The translations under genes and the position numbers were made by a program. Source: Saccharibacillus sp. CPCC 101409 (GTDB taxonomy: Bacteria > Bacillota > Bacilli > Paenibacillales > Paenibacillaceae). From it: a stretch of 64,000 bases of DNA. Shown in pieces: positions 1-8,692 of this stretch. The notes below the pieces were generated by a model that saw only the letters and a list, made by a program, of their open reading frames with translations, was not told the DNA's origin and made no database searches. Every line of letters begins with the position of its first letter. Position 1 is the first letter of the stretch. The stretch lies in contig NZ_JAULSA010000006.1 of NCBI RefSeq assembly GCF_030518235.1, forward strand, positions 1-64,000. The letters are read 5' to 3'.

Positions 1-59
1 AGCAGACTGTAAATCTGTTCTCTCCGAGTTCGGTGGTTCGAATCCATCAGCCTCCACCA
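1..59 (+). tRNA. tRNA-Tyr (GTA), 5' end cut by window
   Basis: The 3' part of a tRNA with anticodon GTA in the loop starting near base 9. A long class II variable arm follows, then a TTCGAATC T-loop and an encoded CCA at 57-59. The acceptor 5' strand and D-arm lie before the window. Confidence 0.9.
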
Positions 60-65
60 GTTTAT

Positions 66-139
66 AGGGGCATAGTTTAAAGGTAGAACAGCGGTCTCCA
101 AAACCGTTAGTGTGGGTTCAATTCCTGCTGCCCCTGCCA
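66..139 (+). tRNA. tRNA-Trp (CCA)
   Basis: The acceptor stem AGGGGCA pairs with TGCCCCT. Anticodon CCA is at 98-100, the T-arm contains GTTCAATTC, and CCA is encoded at 137-139. It is the substrate for the trpS product encoded later in this window. Confidence 0.95.
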
Positions 140-181
140 TAGAAAATTTCATATTTAACCCAAAGATTTACCTTTTAATTT

Positions 182-255
182 GGCGGTCGTGGCGAAGGGG
201 TTAACGCATCGGACTGTGACTCCGACATGCGCGGGTTCAAATCCCGTCGATCGCC
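182..255 (+). tRNA. tRNA-His (GTG)
   Basis: Anticodon GTG is at 216-218. A G at -1 opposes a C discriminator, the usual histidine identity pair. The 3' CCA is not encoded (CCCTTT follows), unlike most of its neighbours. Confidence 0.92.
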
Positions 256-266
256 CTTTATTTTTT

Positions 267-341
267 TGGGGGTTAGCCAAGCGGTAAGGCAACGGACTTT
301 GACTCCGTCACGCATAGGTTCAAATCCTATACCCCCAGCCA
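267..341 (+). tRNA. tRNA-Gln (TTG)
   Basis: The acceptor TGGGGGT pairs with ACCCCCA. The anticodon loop carries TTG, and CCA is encoded at 339-341. Confidence 0.95.
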
Positions 342-370
342 TTTTTATCAAGTGAATAATGATTCAATAA

Positions 371-445
371 GCGGACGTGGCTCAGCGGTAGAGCATCGCC
401 TTGCCAAGGCGAGGGTCGCGGGTTCGATTCCCGTCGTCCGCTCCA
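371..445 (+). tRNA. tRNA-Gly (GCC)
   Basis: The acceptor GCGGACG pairs with CGTCCGC. Anticodon GCC sits in the stem-loop CGCCTTGCCAAGGCG, and CCA is encoded at 443-445. Confidence 0.96.
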
Positions 446-455
446 TTTTTATTTC

Positions 456-529
456 GGCGCCATAGCCAAGTGGTAAGGCACAGCTCTGCAAAAGCTCTAT
501 CCCCAGTTCGAATCTGGGTGGCGCCTCCA
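456..529 (+). tRNA. tRNA-Cys (GCA)
   Basis: The acceptor GGCGCCA pairs with TGGCGCC. The anticodon is GCA and CCA is encoded at 527-529. Confidence 0.95.
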
Positions 530-557
530 TTTTATTTTTTTAATTTCATATAAGAAT

Positions 558-634
558 GCGCCCTTAGCTCAGCTGGATAGAGCGTTTGACTACGAATCAA
601 AAGGCCAGGAGTTCGAATCTCTTAGGGCGCGCCA
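558..634 (+). tRNA. tRNA-Arg (ACG)
   Basis: The acceptor GCGCCCT pairs with AGGGCGC. Anticodon ACG is in the loop of TTGACTACGAATCAA, and CCA is encoded at 632-634. Confidence 0.96.
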
Positions 635-647
635 TTTTTTTGTTTGT

Positions 648-728
648 GCCGGTGTGGCGGAATGGCAGACGCGCTCGACTCAAAATCGAGTGGGGAGACC
701 CGTGAAGGTTCGAGTCCTTTCACCGGTA
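648..728 (+). tRNA. tRNA-Leu (CAA)
   Basis: A class II tRNA with anticodon CAA in the loop of CTCGACTCAAAATCGAG, a long variable arm and a GGTTCGAGTCC T-arm. The acceptor GCCGGTG pairs with CACCGGT with one G-U pair. CCA is not encoded. Confidence 0.93.
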
Positions 729-736
729 TTACACAG

Positions 737-782
737 AAGATTTGCAGGATTACTCTAAAGTAATCTTGCAAATCTTTTTTTA
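737..782 (+). terminator. Rho-independent terminator of the tRNA operon
   Basis: A near-perfect 18-bp stem (737-754 with 759-776) is followed by a run of T, immediately after tRNA-Leu. It ends the tRNA transcript. Confidence 0.88.
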
Positions 783-811
783 TTTTCCTGGTTTTCGATT
801 TGTTTAGCAAA

Positions 812-853
812 AAGCCCCGAATTCTCCGTTAGAGAATCTGGGGCTTTTTTTAG
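812..853. terminator. Bidirectional terminator between tRNA cluster and lipoprotein gene
   Basis: The stem AAAGCCCCGAATTCTC pairs with GAGAATCTGGGGCTTT. There are T-runs on both strands, so it can serve the minus-strand lipoprotein gene ending at 886 and back up the tRNA terminator. Confidence 0.85.
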
Positions 854-885
854 CGTTGTGTCTAATTCAAAGTTCGGACGAAGCG

Positions 886-1680
886 TTATTCGATCCAGAA
901 ATTGCGGTCGCCAACCTGGATGCTGTCGTCTTCGGCTTGAATAAAGAACAGCTCGCTTGTCGTTTCGCCGTTGGCGTCGGTAAACTCGATCGTGTTGCCG
1001 CCAATGCGATAGGTACCCGTGGAAGCTCCGCCTGCCGCGCCGCTGGTCTTATCGCCGCCTTCGACGGAACCGATCATAAAGTCGTCGCCTTCGTACGTGC
1101 CGTCCGGCCGAAGAGTCAGCGTCTCCGTCCAGGAACTGGAGCCTGCAGAGATCCCGACCAGCCCGCTGAAGCCTTCATGCGTGTAATTCTGATCCAGCGT
1201 CAGCCCGTCTTGGACCGGCTCCACCGGTTGAAGTTCCACCTCGTCGATAAGCAGCTTGCCGTCGGCCGTCTCGATGCCGAGAGGAGCTTCTTCGCCCTCT
1301 ATGATAAGCTGACCGTTTTCGATCTTGTAAGTCTGACAGCTGCCGTCGCCGCAGTCGATCGTTTCGGGTCCGCCGCTGGGAGGCGCGTCCACCACGACTT
1401 TCTGATCCGGCAGAAACGTATAGATATTCCAGCACATGCCTCCGCACTCGGATCCGTCATAGTCCGGGCTGAACCCGTAGTACATGCCCTGCAGCCGTTC
1501 CAGATCGATGCTGCCGGTACCGGCAGGCTTATAGCCGCCGGAGCTGTCCGCTTGACTGCCTCCGATAGATAGCGGCGCGGAGTCCTTGGAGCAGCCCGCT
1601 AACGCTAAGACTGCGGACAGCAAGAAAATTAGCAAATACGGACGCCTGTAAGCGGAAGACCTTAGAGTGACTGTTTTCAA
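886..1680 (-). CDS. Predicted lipoprotein of unknown function
   Basis: 264 residues. The N-terminus has basic residues, a hydrophobic segment (about residues 15-28) and the lipobox LALAGC, so lipidation and anchoring at the outer face of the membrane are likely. Residues 32-52 are a Ser/Gly-rich linker. The rest is rich in short beta-type segments, with paired cysteines in the ECGGMCWN and DCGDGSC stretches and a late TGTYRIGGNTIEFTD segment typical of small beta-barrel or DUF-type lipoprotein domains. I do not recognise a named family. It is divergent from the gntR gene and ends at a bidirectional terminator, so it is probably monocistronic. Confidence 0.75.
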   Translation of the reverse strand: MKTVTLRSSAYRRPYLLIFLLSAVLALAGCSKDSAPLSIGGSQADSSGGYKPAGTGSIDLERLQGMYYGFSPDYDGSECGGMCWNIYTFLPDQKVVVDAPPSGGPETIDCGDGSCQTYKIENGQLIIEGEEAPLGIETADGKLLIDEVELQPVEPVQDGLTLDQNYTHEGFSGLVGISAGSSSWTETLTLRPDGTYEGDDFMIGSVEGGDKTSGAAGGASTGTYRIGGNTIEFTDANGETTSELFFIQAEDDSIQVGDRNFWIE

Positions 1681-1836
1681 TAATATCCCCTCTCATTCCT
1701 TTTAAGGTTATTTTTCGCTCATATGTACCCTATTGCTCGCTAAACTAAACGAAATCCCGGCATCTTGTTGTGAAAATTTGATTCAGGCTCTTTGCTGCTC
1801 AATCGGTCGTGCTGTTTTGTCGCCGGCCTTTTTTGT

Positions 1837-1842
1837 TATAAT
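1837..1842 (+). promoter_or_regulatory. -10 box upstream of the GntR gene
   Basis: TATAAT lies 32 bases before the GntR start codon. No strong -35 is visible at the right distance, so the promoter may need an activator or be weak. Confidence 0.45.
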
Positions 1843-1873
1843 AAGCGCAGCAGCCAAAGAGGAGGAAAACCGC

Positions 1874-2533
1874 ATGTTACAGGGAACGACGAGGCGCCAG
1901 GGAGAGAACGGCAAAGACTACGCTTACCGGGTGATCCGCGAAAACATTATGAATCTGACGCTGGAACCGGGACGGGCGATCAGCGAAGTCGACCTGGCGA
2001 ATGCGCTCCAAGTATCCCGGACGCCGGTGCGTGAAGTTATGGCCAGATTGAAAGAAGAGCATCTGGTCGAAGTCGTTCCGCAGGTGGGCACGTATATATC
2101 GAAGATCGACGCCGGCCTGATCGAGGAAGCTGTTTTTATGCGGTTTACGCTGGAAAAGGAAGTGCTGCTGCTTGCCTGCGACACGTTTCCGCCGGACGAA
2201 CTGCTGGAGCTTCGGCACAATGTGGAGCGGCAGGAGAACCTGCAGAATCGCCGCGGCGCTGCTGCCGATTTTCATGAGCTCGATAATGCGTTTCACCGGA
2301 TGCTGTTTCGCGGCTGCGGCAAAGAACACGTCTGGGATTCGATCACCCGGCTGAGCACTCATTACAACCGGATGCGGCTGAAGTTTGAAATGGGACACCC
2401 TTTCGACGGAGCGGTGGAGCAGCATCGCGGCATGATCGAGCTGATTGCCGGGAAGCGGACCGGAGACGTCGAAGCGGCGGTGCGCAGACATATCATCGAG
2501 CCGATGAGCCGCTGGGAAGAAGTTCAAGTCTGA
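1874..2533 (+). CDS. GntR family regulator (FadR/FCD type), probable hexuronate regulator
   Basis: 219 residues from the ATG at 1874, chosen because GAGGAGG sits just upstream; the longer in-frame extension lacks a ribosome-binding site. Residues about 10-75 form the winged helix, with the typical segment SEVDLANALQVSRTPVREVM. The C-terminal part is an all-helical FCD ligand domain whose metal or ligand residues include the His in ELDNAFHRML and the EQHRGMIE segment. It directly precedes uxuA, the SDR gene and uxaC on the same strand. This suggests a UxuR/ExuR-like repressor sensing an aldonate or hexuronate; the ligand is an inference. Confidence 0.85.
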   Translation: MLQGTTRRQGENGKDYAYRVIRENIMNLTLEPGRAISEVDLANALQVSRTPVREVMARLKEEHLVEVVPQVGTYISKIDAGLIEEAVFMRFTLEKEVLLLACDTFPPDELLELRHNVERQENLQNRRGAAADFHELDNAFHRMLFRGCGKEHVWDSITRLSTHYNRMRLKFEMGHPFDGAVEQHRGMIELIAGKRTGDVEAAVRRHIIEPMSRWEEVQV

Positions 2534-2555
2534 GCCGGCTTTAAGTAGAACCGCA

Positions 2556-2593
2556 GCCGGCATAACGCGCCGGCAGCGGTTCGTTATGCCGGC
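2556..2593 (+). other. Strong hairpin between the GntR gene and uxuA
   Basis: GCCGGCATAACG pairs with CGTTATGCCGGC around a roughly 14-base loop. There is no T-run, so it may stabilise or process the mRNA rather than terminate. Confidence 0.5.
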
Positions 2594-2621
2594 AGGAGAA
2601 GCGGTCCGACAAACGTTGGGG

Positions 2622-2650
2622 TTGCATCGCGCGAACTGGCATGCTAGTAT
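2622..2650 (+). promoter_or_regulatory. Sigma-A-type promoter of the uxuA operon
   Basis: TTGCAT (2622-2627), a 17-base spacer and TAGTAT (2645-2650), placed 39 bases before the uxuA GTG start. Confidence 0.6.
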
Positions 2651-2688
2651 GCCGATAGATGGCAAATTCACCGAAGGAGTGAAGAACT

Positions 2689-3753
2689 GTGGAAATGACG
2701 TTTCGCTGGTATGGCGAAGACGATCCGGTCAAGCTGGAGTATATTGCGCAGATTCCCGGCATGAAAGGGATCGTCAGCGCGGTTTACGATGTGCCGGTCG
2801 GCGAAGTCTGGCCGATGGAGAAGATCCGGGCGCTTAAAGAGCGGGTGGAGAGCGTCGGGTTGGAGCTGACGGTTATTGAAAGCGTTCCCGTGCACGAAGA
2901 TATCAAGCTGGGCCTGCCGACGCGCGACCGGTATATCGAGAATTATGCGCAGACGCTGCGCAATCTGGGCCGGGCGGGCATTCCGGTCGTTTGCTACAAT
3001 TTTATGCCGGTATTCGACTGGACGCGTTCGGATCTTGAATTCGAACTGCCGGACGGTTCGACGACGCTGATCTACGAAGAAGAAACGATTCGCCGCATGG
3101 ACCCGAAGCTGGGCGAGCTGGCGCTGCCGGGGTGGGACACTTCGTACGGAGAAGGCGGCCTCGGCCATATTTTGGAGCAGTACGAGGGCGTGGGCGAGGA
3201 ACAGCTGTGGGAGCATCTGGGTTACTTTATCGAGCGCGTGATTCCCGCCGCCGCGGAGAGCGGCGTCAAAATGGCGATCCATCCGGACGATCCGCCGTGG
3301 CCGATCTTCGGGCTGCCGCGCATCATCACGAATAAGCGTAATCTGGAGCGCTTCCTGAATCTGCACGATTCGCCGGTTCACGGCCTGACGCTGTGTTCGG
3401 GCTCGCTTGGCTGCGATCCGAACAACGACTTCGTCGATATGGTCAAGTATTTCGGCGGCGTGAAGAACCGGATTCACTTCGCGCATCTGCGCAATATCAA
3501 GATTACGGGCGAGAAGTCGTTCCGCGAATCCGGGCATTTGTCCGAGTGGGGTTCGCTCGATTTCTACGAGATCGTCAAAGCTTACGTGGATTACGGATTC
3601 GACGGACCGTTCCGTTCCGACCACGGCCGGATGATCTGGGGCGAGACGGGGCGCGCGGGTTACGGGTTGTACGACCGGGCGCTGGGCGCGGTTTATATCA
3701 ACGGGCTGGCGGAAGCGGCGACCAAAGCCAAAGCGGCGGCGGAGCAGGCCTGA
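2689..3753 (+). CDS. uxuA: Mannonate dehydratase
   Basis: 354 residues, the usual UxuA length. It converts D-mannonate to 2-keto-3-deoxy-D-gluconate in the hexuronate isomerase pathway in the cytoplasm. The N-terminus [20 protein letters not shown] and the stretches [28 protein letters not shown] and HFAHLRNI are characteristic of this TIM-barrel family; the metal-binding His, Cys and Asp residues fall in these segments. The start is a GTG at 2689, with AAGGAG eight bases upstream. It is the first gene of an uxuA-SDR-uxaC operon preceded by its own promoter and a GntR regulator. Confidence 0.95.
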   Translation: MEMTFRWYGEDDPVKLEYIAQIPGMKGIVSAVYDVPVGEVWPMEKIRALKERVESVGLELTVIESVPVHEDIKLGLPTRDRYIENYAQTLRNLGRAGIPVVCYNFMPVFDWTRSDLEFELPDGSTTLIYEEETIRRMDPKLGELALPGWDTSYGEGGLGHILEQYEGVGEEQLWEHLGYFIERVIPAAAESGVKMAIHPDDPPWPIFGLPRIITNKRNLERFLNLHDSPVHGLTLCSGSLGCDPNNDFVDMVKYFGGVKNRIHFAHLRNIKITGEKSFRESGHLSEWGSLDFYEIVKAYVDYGFDGPFRSDHGRMIWGETGRAGYGLYDRALGAVYINGLAEAATKAKAAAEQA

Positions 3754-3860
3754 TTGCGGAAGAAATAGAATGAGCTGCCGGAGAGCGGGCGGACGGATTC
3801 GAACCGTGCGCCCGGAACGAATTCAGCTTTTGGCAAGCAGGAAAGGAGTTTGATATCGGA

Positions 3861-4721
3861 ATGGGGAATCTGCCTTTTAAAATCGATTTGAGCGGCAAAG
3901 TGGCGGTTGTCACCGGAGGTTCGGGCGTACTGTGCTCGGGCTTCGTGGACGCGCTGGCGGAATGCGGCGCGGCGGTGGCCGTATTGGGCCGCAGCCTGCA
4001 GGAGGCCGAGGCCAAAGCGCGGGAAGTGGTCGAAAGAGGCGGCCGGGCGATCGGCGTGGGAGCGGACGTGCTCGACAAAGCGGCACTCAAAGCTGCGCAC
4101 GAGCAAATTCTGGAGCAGCTCGGACCTTGCGATATTCTGATCAACGGAGCCGGCGGCAATCATCCGCGGGCCACGACGACGGAGGAATACTGGACGCCGG
4201 ATTTGCCGGAGAACGAGCGCGGGGAGACGATCAGCTTTTTCGATCTCGATCCGGACGGGCTGCGCTTCGTGCTCGATCTGAACTTTCTCGGCACGCTGCT
4301 CCCCTGCCAGGAATTCGCGCGGGATATGCCGGGACGGCCGGGCGCGGCGATTGTCAATATTTCTTCGATGAACGCTTATACGCCGCTGACCAAGATTCCG
4401 GCTTACAGCGGAGCCAAAGCGGCGGTCAGCAACTTCACCCAGTGGCTGGCGGTGTATTTCTCGAAAGCGGGCATTCGCGTGAACGCGATCGCTCCGGGTT
4501 TTTTCGTCACGGCGCAGAACGAGAAGCTGCTCAAGAACGAAGACGGCACGCTGACGGCGCGCTCGGCCAAGATTCTGGGCAGCACGCCCATGGGGCGCTT
4601 CGGCGAAGCGCACGAGCTGGTGGGCACGATGCTGTATCTGGTGAGCGAACAGGCGTCGGGTTTCGTCAACGGCGTCGTGATTCCGGTGGACGGGGCGTTC
4701 TCGGCCTACTCGGGCGTATAA
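3861..4721 (+). CDS. SDR oxidoreductase, probable D-mannonate oxidoreductase (fructuronate reductase)
   Basis: 286 residues, a classical short-chain dehydrogenase. It has the Rossmann motif TGGSGVLCSGF near residues 18-28, the NGAGG motif, a catalytic Ser in NISSMNAY and Tyr182/Lys186 in YSGAK. Its place between uxuA and uxaC, and its resemblance to the Bacillus YjmF-type enzymes, suggest NAD(P)H-dependent reduction of D-fructuronate to D-mannonate. This would be a non-orthologous replacement of the long-chain UxuB. A 2-deoxy-D-gluconate 3-dehydrogenase role is a less likely alternative. The start has AGGAG at 3843-3847. Confidence 0.85.
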   Translation: MGNLPFKIDLSGKVAVVTGGSGVLCSGFVDALAECGAAVAVLGRSLQEAEAKAREVVERGGRAIGVGADVLDKAALKAAHEQILEQLGPCDILINGAGGNHPRATTTEEYWTPDLPENERGETISFFDLDPDGLRFVLDLNFLGTLLPCQEFARDMPGRPGAAIVNISSMNAYTPLTKIPAYSGAKAAVSNFTQWLAVYFSKAGIRVNAIAPGFFVTAQNEKLLKNEDGTLTARSAKILGSTPMGRFGEAHELVGTMLYLVSEQASGFVNGVVIPVDGAFSAYSGV

Positions 4722-4838
4722 CCGTAACGCCGGCGGAACGGAACTTGCGGCCGAGAACGCAAATCTGCGCGGCCGCAAAGTATGCAAGAACGAGGAACGG
4801 CCGGGCTGTCCCGGCTTATACGGAAGGGGAGAACGGAT

Positions 4839-6245
4839 TTGAGTTCTTTTATCCAGAACGATTTTCTGCTGCGTACGGATACGGCCAAGAAGCTGTATCG
4901 CGAATACGCGGAGCCGATGCCGATTATCGATTATCACTGCCACCTGGATCCGAAAGCGATCGCGGACAATCAAAGCTTCGGCAGCATGACGGAAGTCTGG
5001 CTGGGCGGCGATCATTACAAATGGCGGGCGCTGCGCACGCTGGGCGTCGAAGAGCTCTATATTACCGGAGATGCTCCGGATGAAGAAAAGTTTGCCAGAT
5101 GGGCCGAGGCGCTGCCGCAAACGTTGGGCAACCCTCTGTTTCACTGGTCGGCGCTGGAGCTGAAAAGGTATTTCGGCATCGACGAACTGCTGACGGCGGA
5201 TAATTGGAGCGGGATCTACCGGCGGTGCAACGAGCGTCTGGCGGAGCCGGACTTCACGGCGCAGGGACTGATTATCCGCTCGAACGTCAAATGGATCTGC
5301 ACGACCGACGATCCGGCGGACGATCTGTCGCATCACAAACGCATCGCGGAGCAGACGTCGTTCGACGCGAAGGTGACGCCGACGTTCCGCCCGGACAAAG
5401 CGCTCCAGATCGGGGCGGCGGGCTTTGTCGATTATCTGGACACGCTGGGCCAAGCGGTCGGCTACACGATCGATTCGTATGCCAAAATGGAACAGGCGCT
5501 GATCGAGCGGATCGAACATTTTCACCGGAGCGGCTGCCTGATCTCCGACCATGCGTTTACGGAAGTGCCGCACACCAGAGCCACCGCAGTGGAACTGGAT
5601 ACGATTTTTGCGAAAAAGCTGGGCGGAGAAGAGCTGTCGAAAAAAGAAAGCGACCGCTATACGACGGAGCTGTTTCTGTCGCTCGGCCGCGCCTACGCGC
5701 AAAAAGGTTGGGCCATGCAGCTGCATATCGGCGCGATCCGGAATCCGAACACCCGCATGTTAAAGCGTCTCGGACCGGATACGGGCTTCGATACGATCGG
5801 CGATCCGCGGGTTGCGGACAGTCTGTGCGGGCTGCTGGATGCGCTGGACAGCGACAATCTGCTGCCCAGAACGATTCTGTACAACCTGAACGCGACCTCG
5901 AACGATGTGCTGGCGGCGCTGATCAGTTCTTTTCAACAGGAAGGGATTCGCGGCAAAATGCAGTTCGGTTCGGGCTGGTGGTACAACGATCAGAAGGAAG
6001 GGATGCTCAAGCAGCTGACTTCCCTGTCGAGCATCGGGCTGCTGAGCAGCTTTGTGGGCATGCTGACCGACTCGCGCTCGTTCCTGTCGTATACGCGCCA
6101 CGAATATTTCCGCCGCATACTGTGCAATCTGATCGGGGGCTGGGCGGAAGACGGCGAAGTGCCGGACGATCTGCCGCTGCTGGGCAAGCTTGTGCAGGAC
6201 GTGTCGTTCAACAACGCCAATGCGTATTTCGGCATGAAGCTGTAG
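4839..6245 (+). CDS. uxaC: Uronate isomerase
   Basis: 468 residues, the normal UxaC size. It isomerises D-glucuronate to D-fructuronate and D-galacturonate to D-tagaturonate. The family signature IIDYHCHLDPKAIADN near residues 29-44 contains the metal-binding His33 and His35. The later segments WAMQLHIGAIRN and GSGWWYNDQKEGM are also typical. The TTG at 4839 is chosen as start because GAAGGGG lies eight bases upstream and the protein then begins exactly where the family does. It ends the hexuronate operon. Confidence 0.95.
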   Translation: MSSFIQNDFLLRTDTAKKLYREYAEPMPIIDYHCHLDPKAIADNQSFGSMTEVWLGGDHYKWRALRTLGVEELYITGDAPDEEKFARWAEALPQTLGNPLFHWSALELKRYFGIDELLTADNWSGIYRRCNERLAEPDFTAQGLIIRSNVKWICTTDDPADDLSHHKRIAEQTSFDAKVTPTFRPDKALQIGAAGFVDYLDTLGQAVGYTIDSYAKMEQALIERIEHFHRSGCLISDHAFTEVPHTRATAVELDTIFAKKLGGEELSKKESDRYTTELFLSLGRAYAQKGWAMQLHIGAIRNPNTRMLKRLGPDTGFDTIGDPRVADSLCGLLDALDSDNLLPRTILYNLNATSNDVLAALISSFQQEGIRGKMQFGSGWWYNDQKEGMLKQLTSLSSIGLLSSFVGMLTDSRSFLSYTRHEYFRRILCNLIGGWAEDGEVPDDLPLLGKLVQDVSFNNANAYFGMKL

Positions 6246-6288
6246 GCAGGAAAAGGAAGCGGCGGAAGGATACCGCGCAAAACGAGAT

Positions 6289-6324
6289 AAAAGCCCGATC
6301 CGCCTGCGGCGTCGTCGGGCTTTT
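6289..6324. terminator. Terminator-like hairpin after uxaC
   Basis: AAAAGCCCGA pairs with TCGGGCTTTT around a 16-base loop. The T-run is short. It lies between the convergent uxaC and AraC genes. Confidence 0.6.
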
Positions 6325-6434
6325 CGGCATGGAGATGCCGCGGCTGCGAAGATGCACGGAAGGAAGCGGTCCGCCGGATGCGAAAAAAACGCGGCTTTCG
6401 ATCCCGGCGGAACGGCCGCGGCGCCGACATCCGA

Positions 6435-7313
6435 TCAGCGGGTGCTGTTGCGGTAGGAGCTGGGGGAGACGCCGGTGGCTTTTTTGAATGTGCGGGAAAA
6501 GTGGGCCGGCTCCATGCCGACGCGGTCCGCGATCGCGGAAATGCCGGTATCGGTGGAGGTAAGCAGCCGTCTGGCGAGCTCGATCCGCTTATGCTGGACG
6601 TAGTTCATCGGGGTGGTGCCGAGCTGCTTTTTGAAATACGGGATAAAGTAGTTGGGATGCAGATGGACGAGTTCGGCGAGCTGCTCCACCTCCAGCGATT
6701 CCTGCAGCCGGGCGTCGATGTATTCCAGCACCCGGGCCAATTTGCTGCGCTCGCTGCTCTGCATGAACCGGTCCATAAAGCCGGCGTGGCCGCCGCTTTC
6801 GAGGCAGCGGGCCAGCAGCTCCAGCAGACAGGCTTTGACGCGCAGGGAAGAAAACGGGCCGGGATGCTCCGACTGCGCGATCATTTCGAGGAACAGCGCT
6901 TTGATCCGGCCCGGGTCCTCCGCGTCGGCGATATGAAAGTCGTCTCCGGCCTGGAACAGCGGCCATTCGCCGATTCTCGCGTCGAAATGGCAGAAGTAGC
7001 GGGAATAAGGATTATGCGGCGGCGTAAAGCGCGTCTGCACGGCTCCCGCCGGCATAATAAACAGCTGGCCCGCGCGGGGTTCGTACCGGACCCCGTCCAG
7101 CGTAACCGCGCCTTCGCCTTCGGACACATAGTACAGCCGGTTGAACGACGGTTTCTCTTCCGGGGCGTTCCAGCCATAGTAACCCGCCCGGTAGAACGCA
7201 TGCGAAACATGAACGGTCAGGTTCTCCAGCAGCCGGTCGGCGACGTCGGTCCGGAAGTAGGAATTGGAATCGGGCGTCCGACCCAGGCCGGCGTCAAACG
7301 GGGATTCGTGCAT
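6435..7313 (-). CDS. AraC family transcriptional regulator with cupin sensor
   Basis: 292 residues from the ATG at 7313. That start is chosen because AAAAAGGAGG directly precedes it, overlapping the codons of a spurious upstream start. The N-terminal cupin (about residues 40-110, with the Pro/Gly-rich RYEPRAGQLFIMPAG turn) probably binds a sugar. The C-terminal 100 residues hold two helix-turn-helix motifs (VEQLAELVHLHPNYFIPYFK and GISAIADRVGMEPAHFSRTF). It is divergent from a Gfo/TIM-barrel operon. Two half-sites 21 bp apart in the shared intergenic region are candidate operators, so it probably activates that operon. Confidence 0.9.
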   Translation of the reverse strand: MHESPFDAGLGRTPDSNSYFRTDVADRLLENLTVHVSHAFYRAGYYGWNAPEEKPSFNRLYYVSEGEGAVTLDGVRYEPRAGQLFIMPAGAVQTRFTPPHNPYSRYFCHFDARIGEWPLFQAGDDFHIADAEDPGRIKALFLEMIAQSEHPGPFSSLRVKACLLELLARCLESGGHAGFMDRFMQSSERSKLARVLEYIDARLQESLEVEQLAELVHLHPNYFIPYFKKQLGTTPMNYVQHKRIELARRLLTSTDTGISAIADRVGMEPAHFSRTFKKATGVSPSSYRNSTR

Positions 7314-7370
7314 AACGGCCTCCTTTTTCGGCATGGTTTCTATTCGAAGTATACTTTATTTTGACGAAAA

Positions 7371-7407
7371 TGCCTTAGTTTTGGACAAGAATTCCTTAGT
7401 TGTACGC
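7371..7407 (+). promoter_or_regulatory. Candidate AraC operator: direct repeat, 21-bp period
   Basis: TGCCTTAGTTTTGGAC (7371-7386) and TTCCTTAGTTGTACGC (7392-7407) share the core CCTTAGTT. They start exactly 21 bases apart, two helical turns, as AraC-family monomers require. The site lies between the divergent AraC gene and the Gfo operon. Confidence 0.6.
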
Positions 7408-7489
7408 ATGTTATTCAAAGCTTCGTTGGGGTATCCTCAAGCTGTATGCAGGGCGAACACTTCAAGCCGGATAAATCGGAGGGACAAAA

Positions 7490-8677
7490 ATGAAGACGAG
7501 CAGCGGAGAAAAAGTGCGTTTCGGCATTATCGGCATCGGCAATATGGGGACTTCCCACGCCAAAAGCCTGACCGGGCGCATCGAGGGAGCCGTGCTGACC
7601 GCGGTATGCGATATGCGGGAGCAGCGCCTGGAATGGGCGGAGCGGGAACTGCCCGCGGAAGTGAAGCGGTACGCGGACGCCGCGGAGATGATGGGTTCGG
7701 GCGAGATCGACGCGGTACTGATCGCGACGCCGCATTACGATCATCCGACACTCGCCGTGGAAGCGTTTCAACACGGACTGCATGTGCTGATCGAGAAGCC
7801 GGCGGGCGTCTATACGAAAGCGGTGCGTCAGATGAACGAGGCGGCCGCGAAGGCGGCAGAGCAGAGCCTCGTGTTCGGCATCATGTACAACCAGCGGACC
7901 AATCCGCTGTACCGCAAACTACGCGAGCTGATCCAATCGGGCGAGCTTGGCGAGATCCGGCGCACCAACTGGATTATTACCAACTGGTACCGCTCGCAGA
8001 GCTATTACGACTCCGGTGGCTGGCGGGCGACGTGGGAAGGCGAAGGCGGCGGCGTTCTGCTGAACCAGGACCCGCACCAGCTCGATCTGTGGCAGTGGGC
8101 CACGGGCATGATGCCGAAGCGCATTCGCGCTTTTTGCAGCTTCGGGAAGTACCGCAAGATCGAAGTCGAGGACGACGTGACCGCTTATGCCGAGTACGAA
8201 AACGGAGCGACGGGACTGTTCGTGACCACGGTCGGCGAAGCGCCGGGCACCAACCGGTTCGAGATCACGGGCGACAACGGGAAGATCGTGGTCGAAGACG
8301 ACAAGCTGACATTCTGGAGACTGCGCACGCCGGAACCGGAGTTCAACGCGACGTATACGGGCGGTTTCGGACAGCCGGAATGCTGGAAATGCGAAATTCC
8401 GGTCGGCGGAGGAGGCGGGGAGCAGCACGAAGGCATCCTGCGCAACTTTACGAACGCCGTTCTGCACGGGGAAGCGCTGATCGCGCCGGGCGAAGAAGGC
8501 ATCCGCGGCCTGACGCTGTCCAACGCCATGCATCTGTCGAGCTGGACCGACGATTGGGTGGAACTGCCGATCGACGAGGAAGCGTACCTGGAGAAGCTGA
8601 ACGAACGGATCGAGCAGTCGACTTTTGTGAAAAAAACCGGCCCGGAAGCAACGCTGAACGTATCGGGCACGCACTGA
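7490..8677 (+). CDS. Gfo/Idh/MocA family oxidoreductase
   Basis: 395 residues. The N-terminal Rossmann fold (GIIGIGNMGTSHAKSL, residues about 10-25) binds NAD(P). The EKPAG motif follows, with the catalytic-lysine equivalent. The middle contains GVLLNQDPHQLDLWQWATGM, the usual Asp/His substrate-site helix. It is expected to oxidise or reduce a ring hydroxyl of a cyclitol or sugar; the substrate is not deducible. GGAGGG lies upstream of the ATG. It is the first gene of a four-gene operon. Confidence 0.9.
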   Translation: MKTSSGEKVRFGIIGIGNMGTSHAKSLTGRIEGAVLTAVCDMREQRLEWAERELPAEVKRYADAAEMMGSGEIDAVLIATPHYDHPTLAVEAFQHGLHVLIEKPAGVYTKAVRQMNEAAAKAAEQSLVFGIMYNQRTNPLYRKLRELIQSGELGEIRRTNWIITNWYRSQSYYDSGGWRATWEGEGGGVLLNQDPHQLDLWQWATGMMPKRIRAFCSFGKYRKIEVEDDVTAYAEYENGATGLFVTTVGEAPGTNRFEITGDNGKIVVEDDKLTFWRLRTPEPEFNATYTGGFGQPECWKCEIPVGGGGGEQHEGILRNFTNAVLHGEALIAPGEEGIRGLTLSNAMHLSSWTDDWVELPIDEEAYLEKLNERIEQSTFVKKTGPEATLNVSGTH

Positions 8678-8692
8678 GGAGGAAAAGCGGCG

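Noticed and set aside
1733-1873. N-terminal extension of the GntR protein from an upstream in-frame start
   Set aside because: It crosses the -10 box, and the ATG at 1874 has GAGGAGG. FadR-type proteins begin there.
3693-5726. Very long minus-strand open frame opposite the SDR and uxaC genes (677 codons)
   Set aside because: It is an antisense frame kept open by high GC and codon bias. Its translation is Arg/His/Gln-rich with no recognisable domain, whereas the plus-strand genes are clear.
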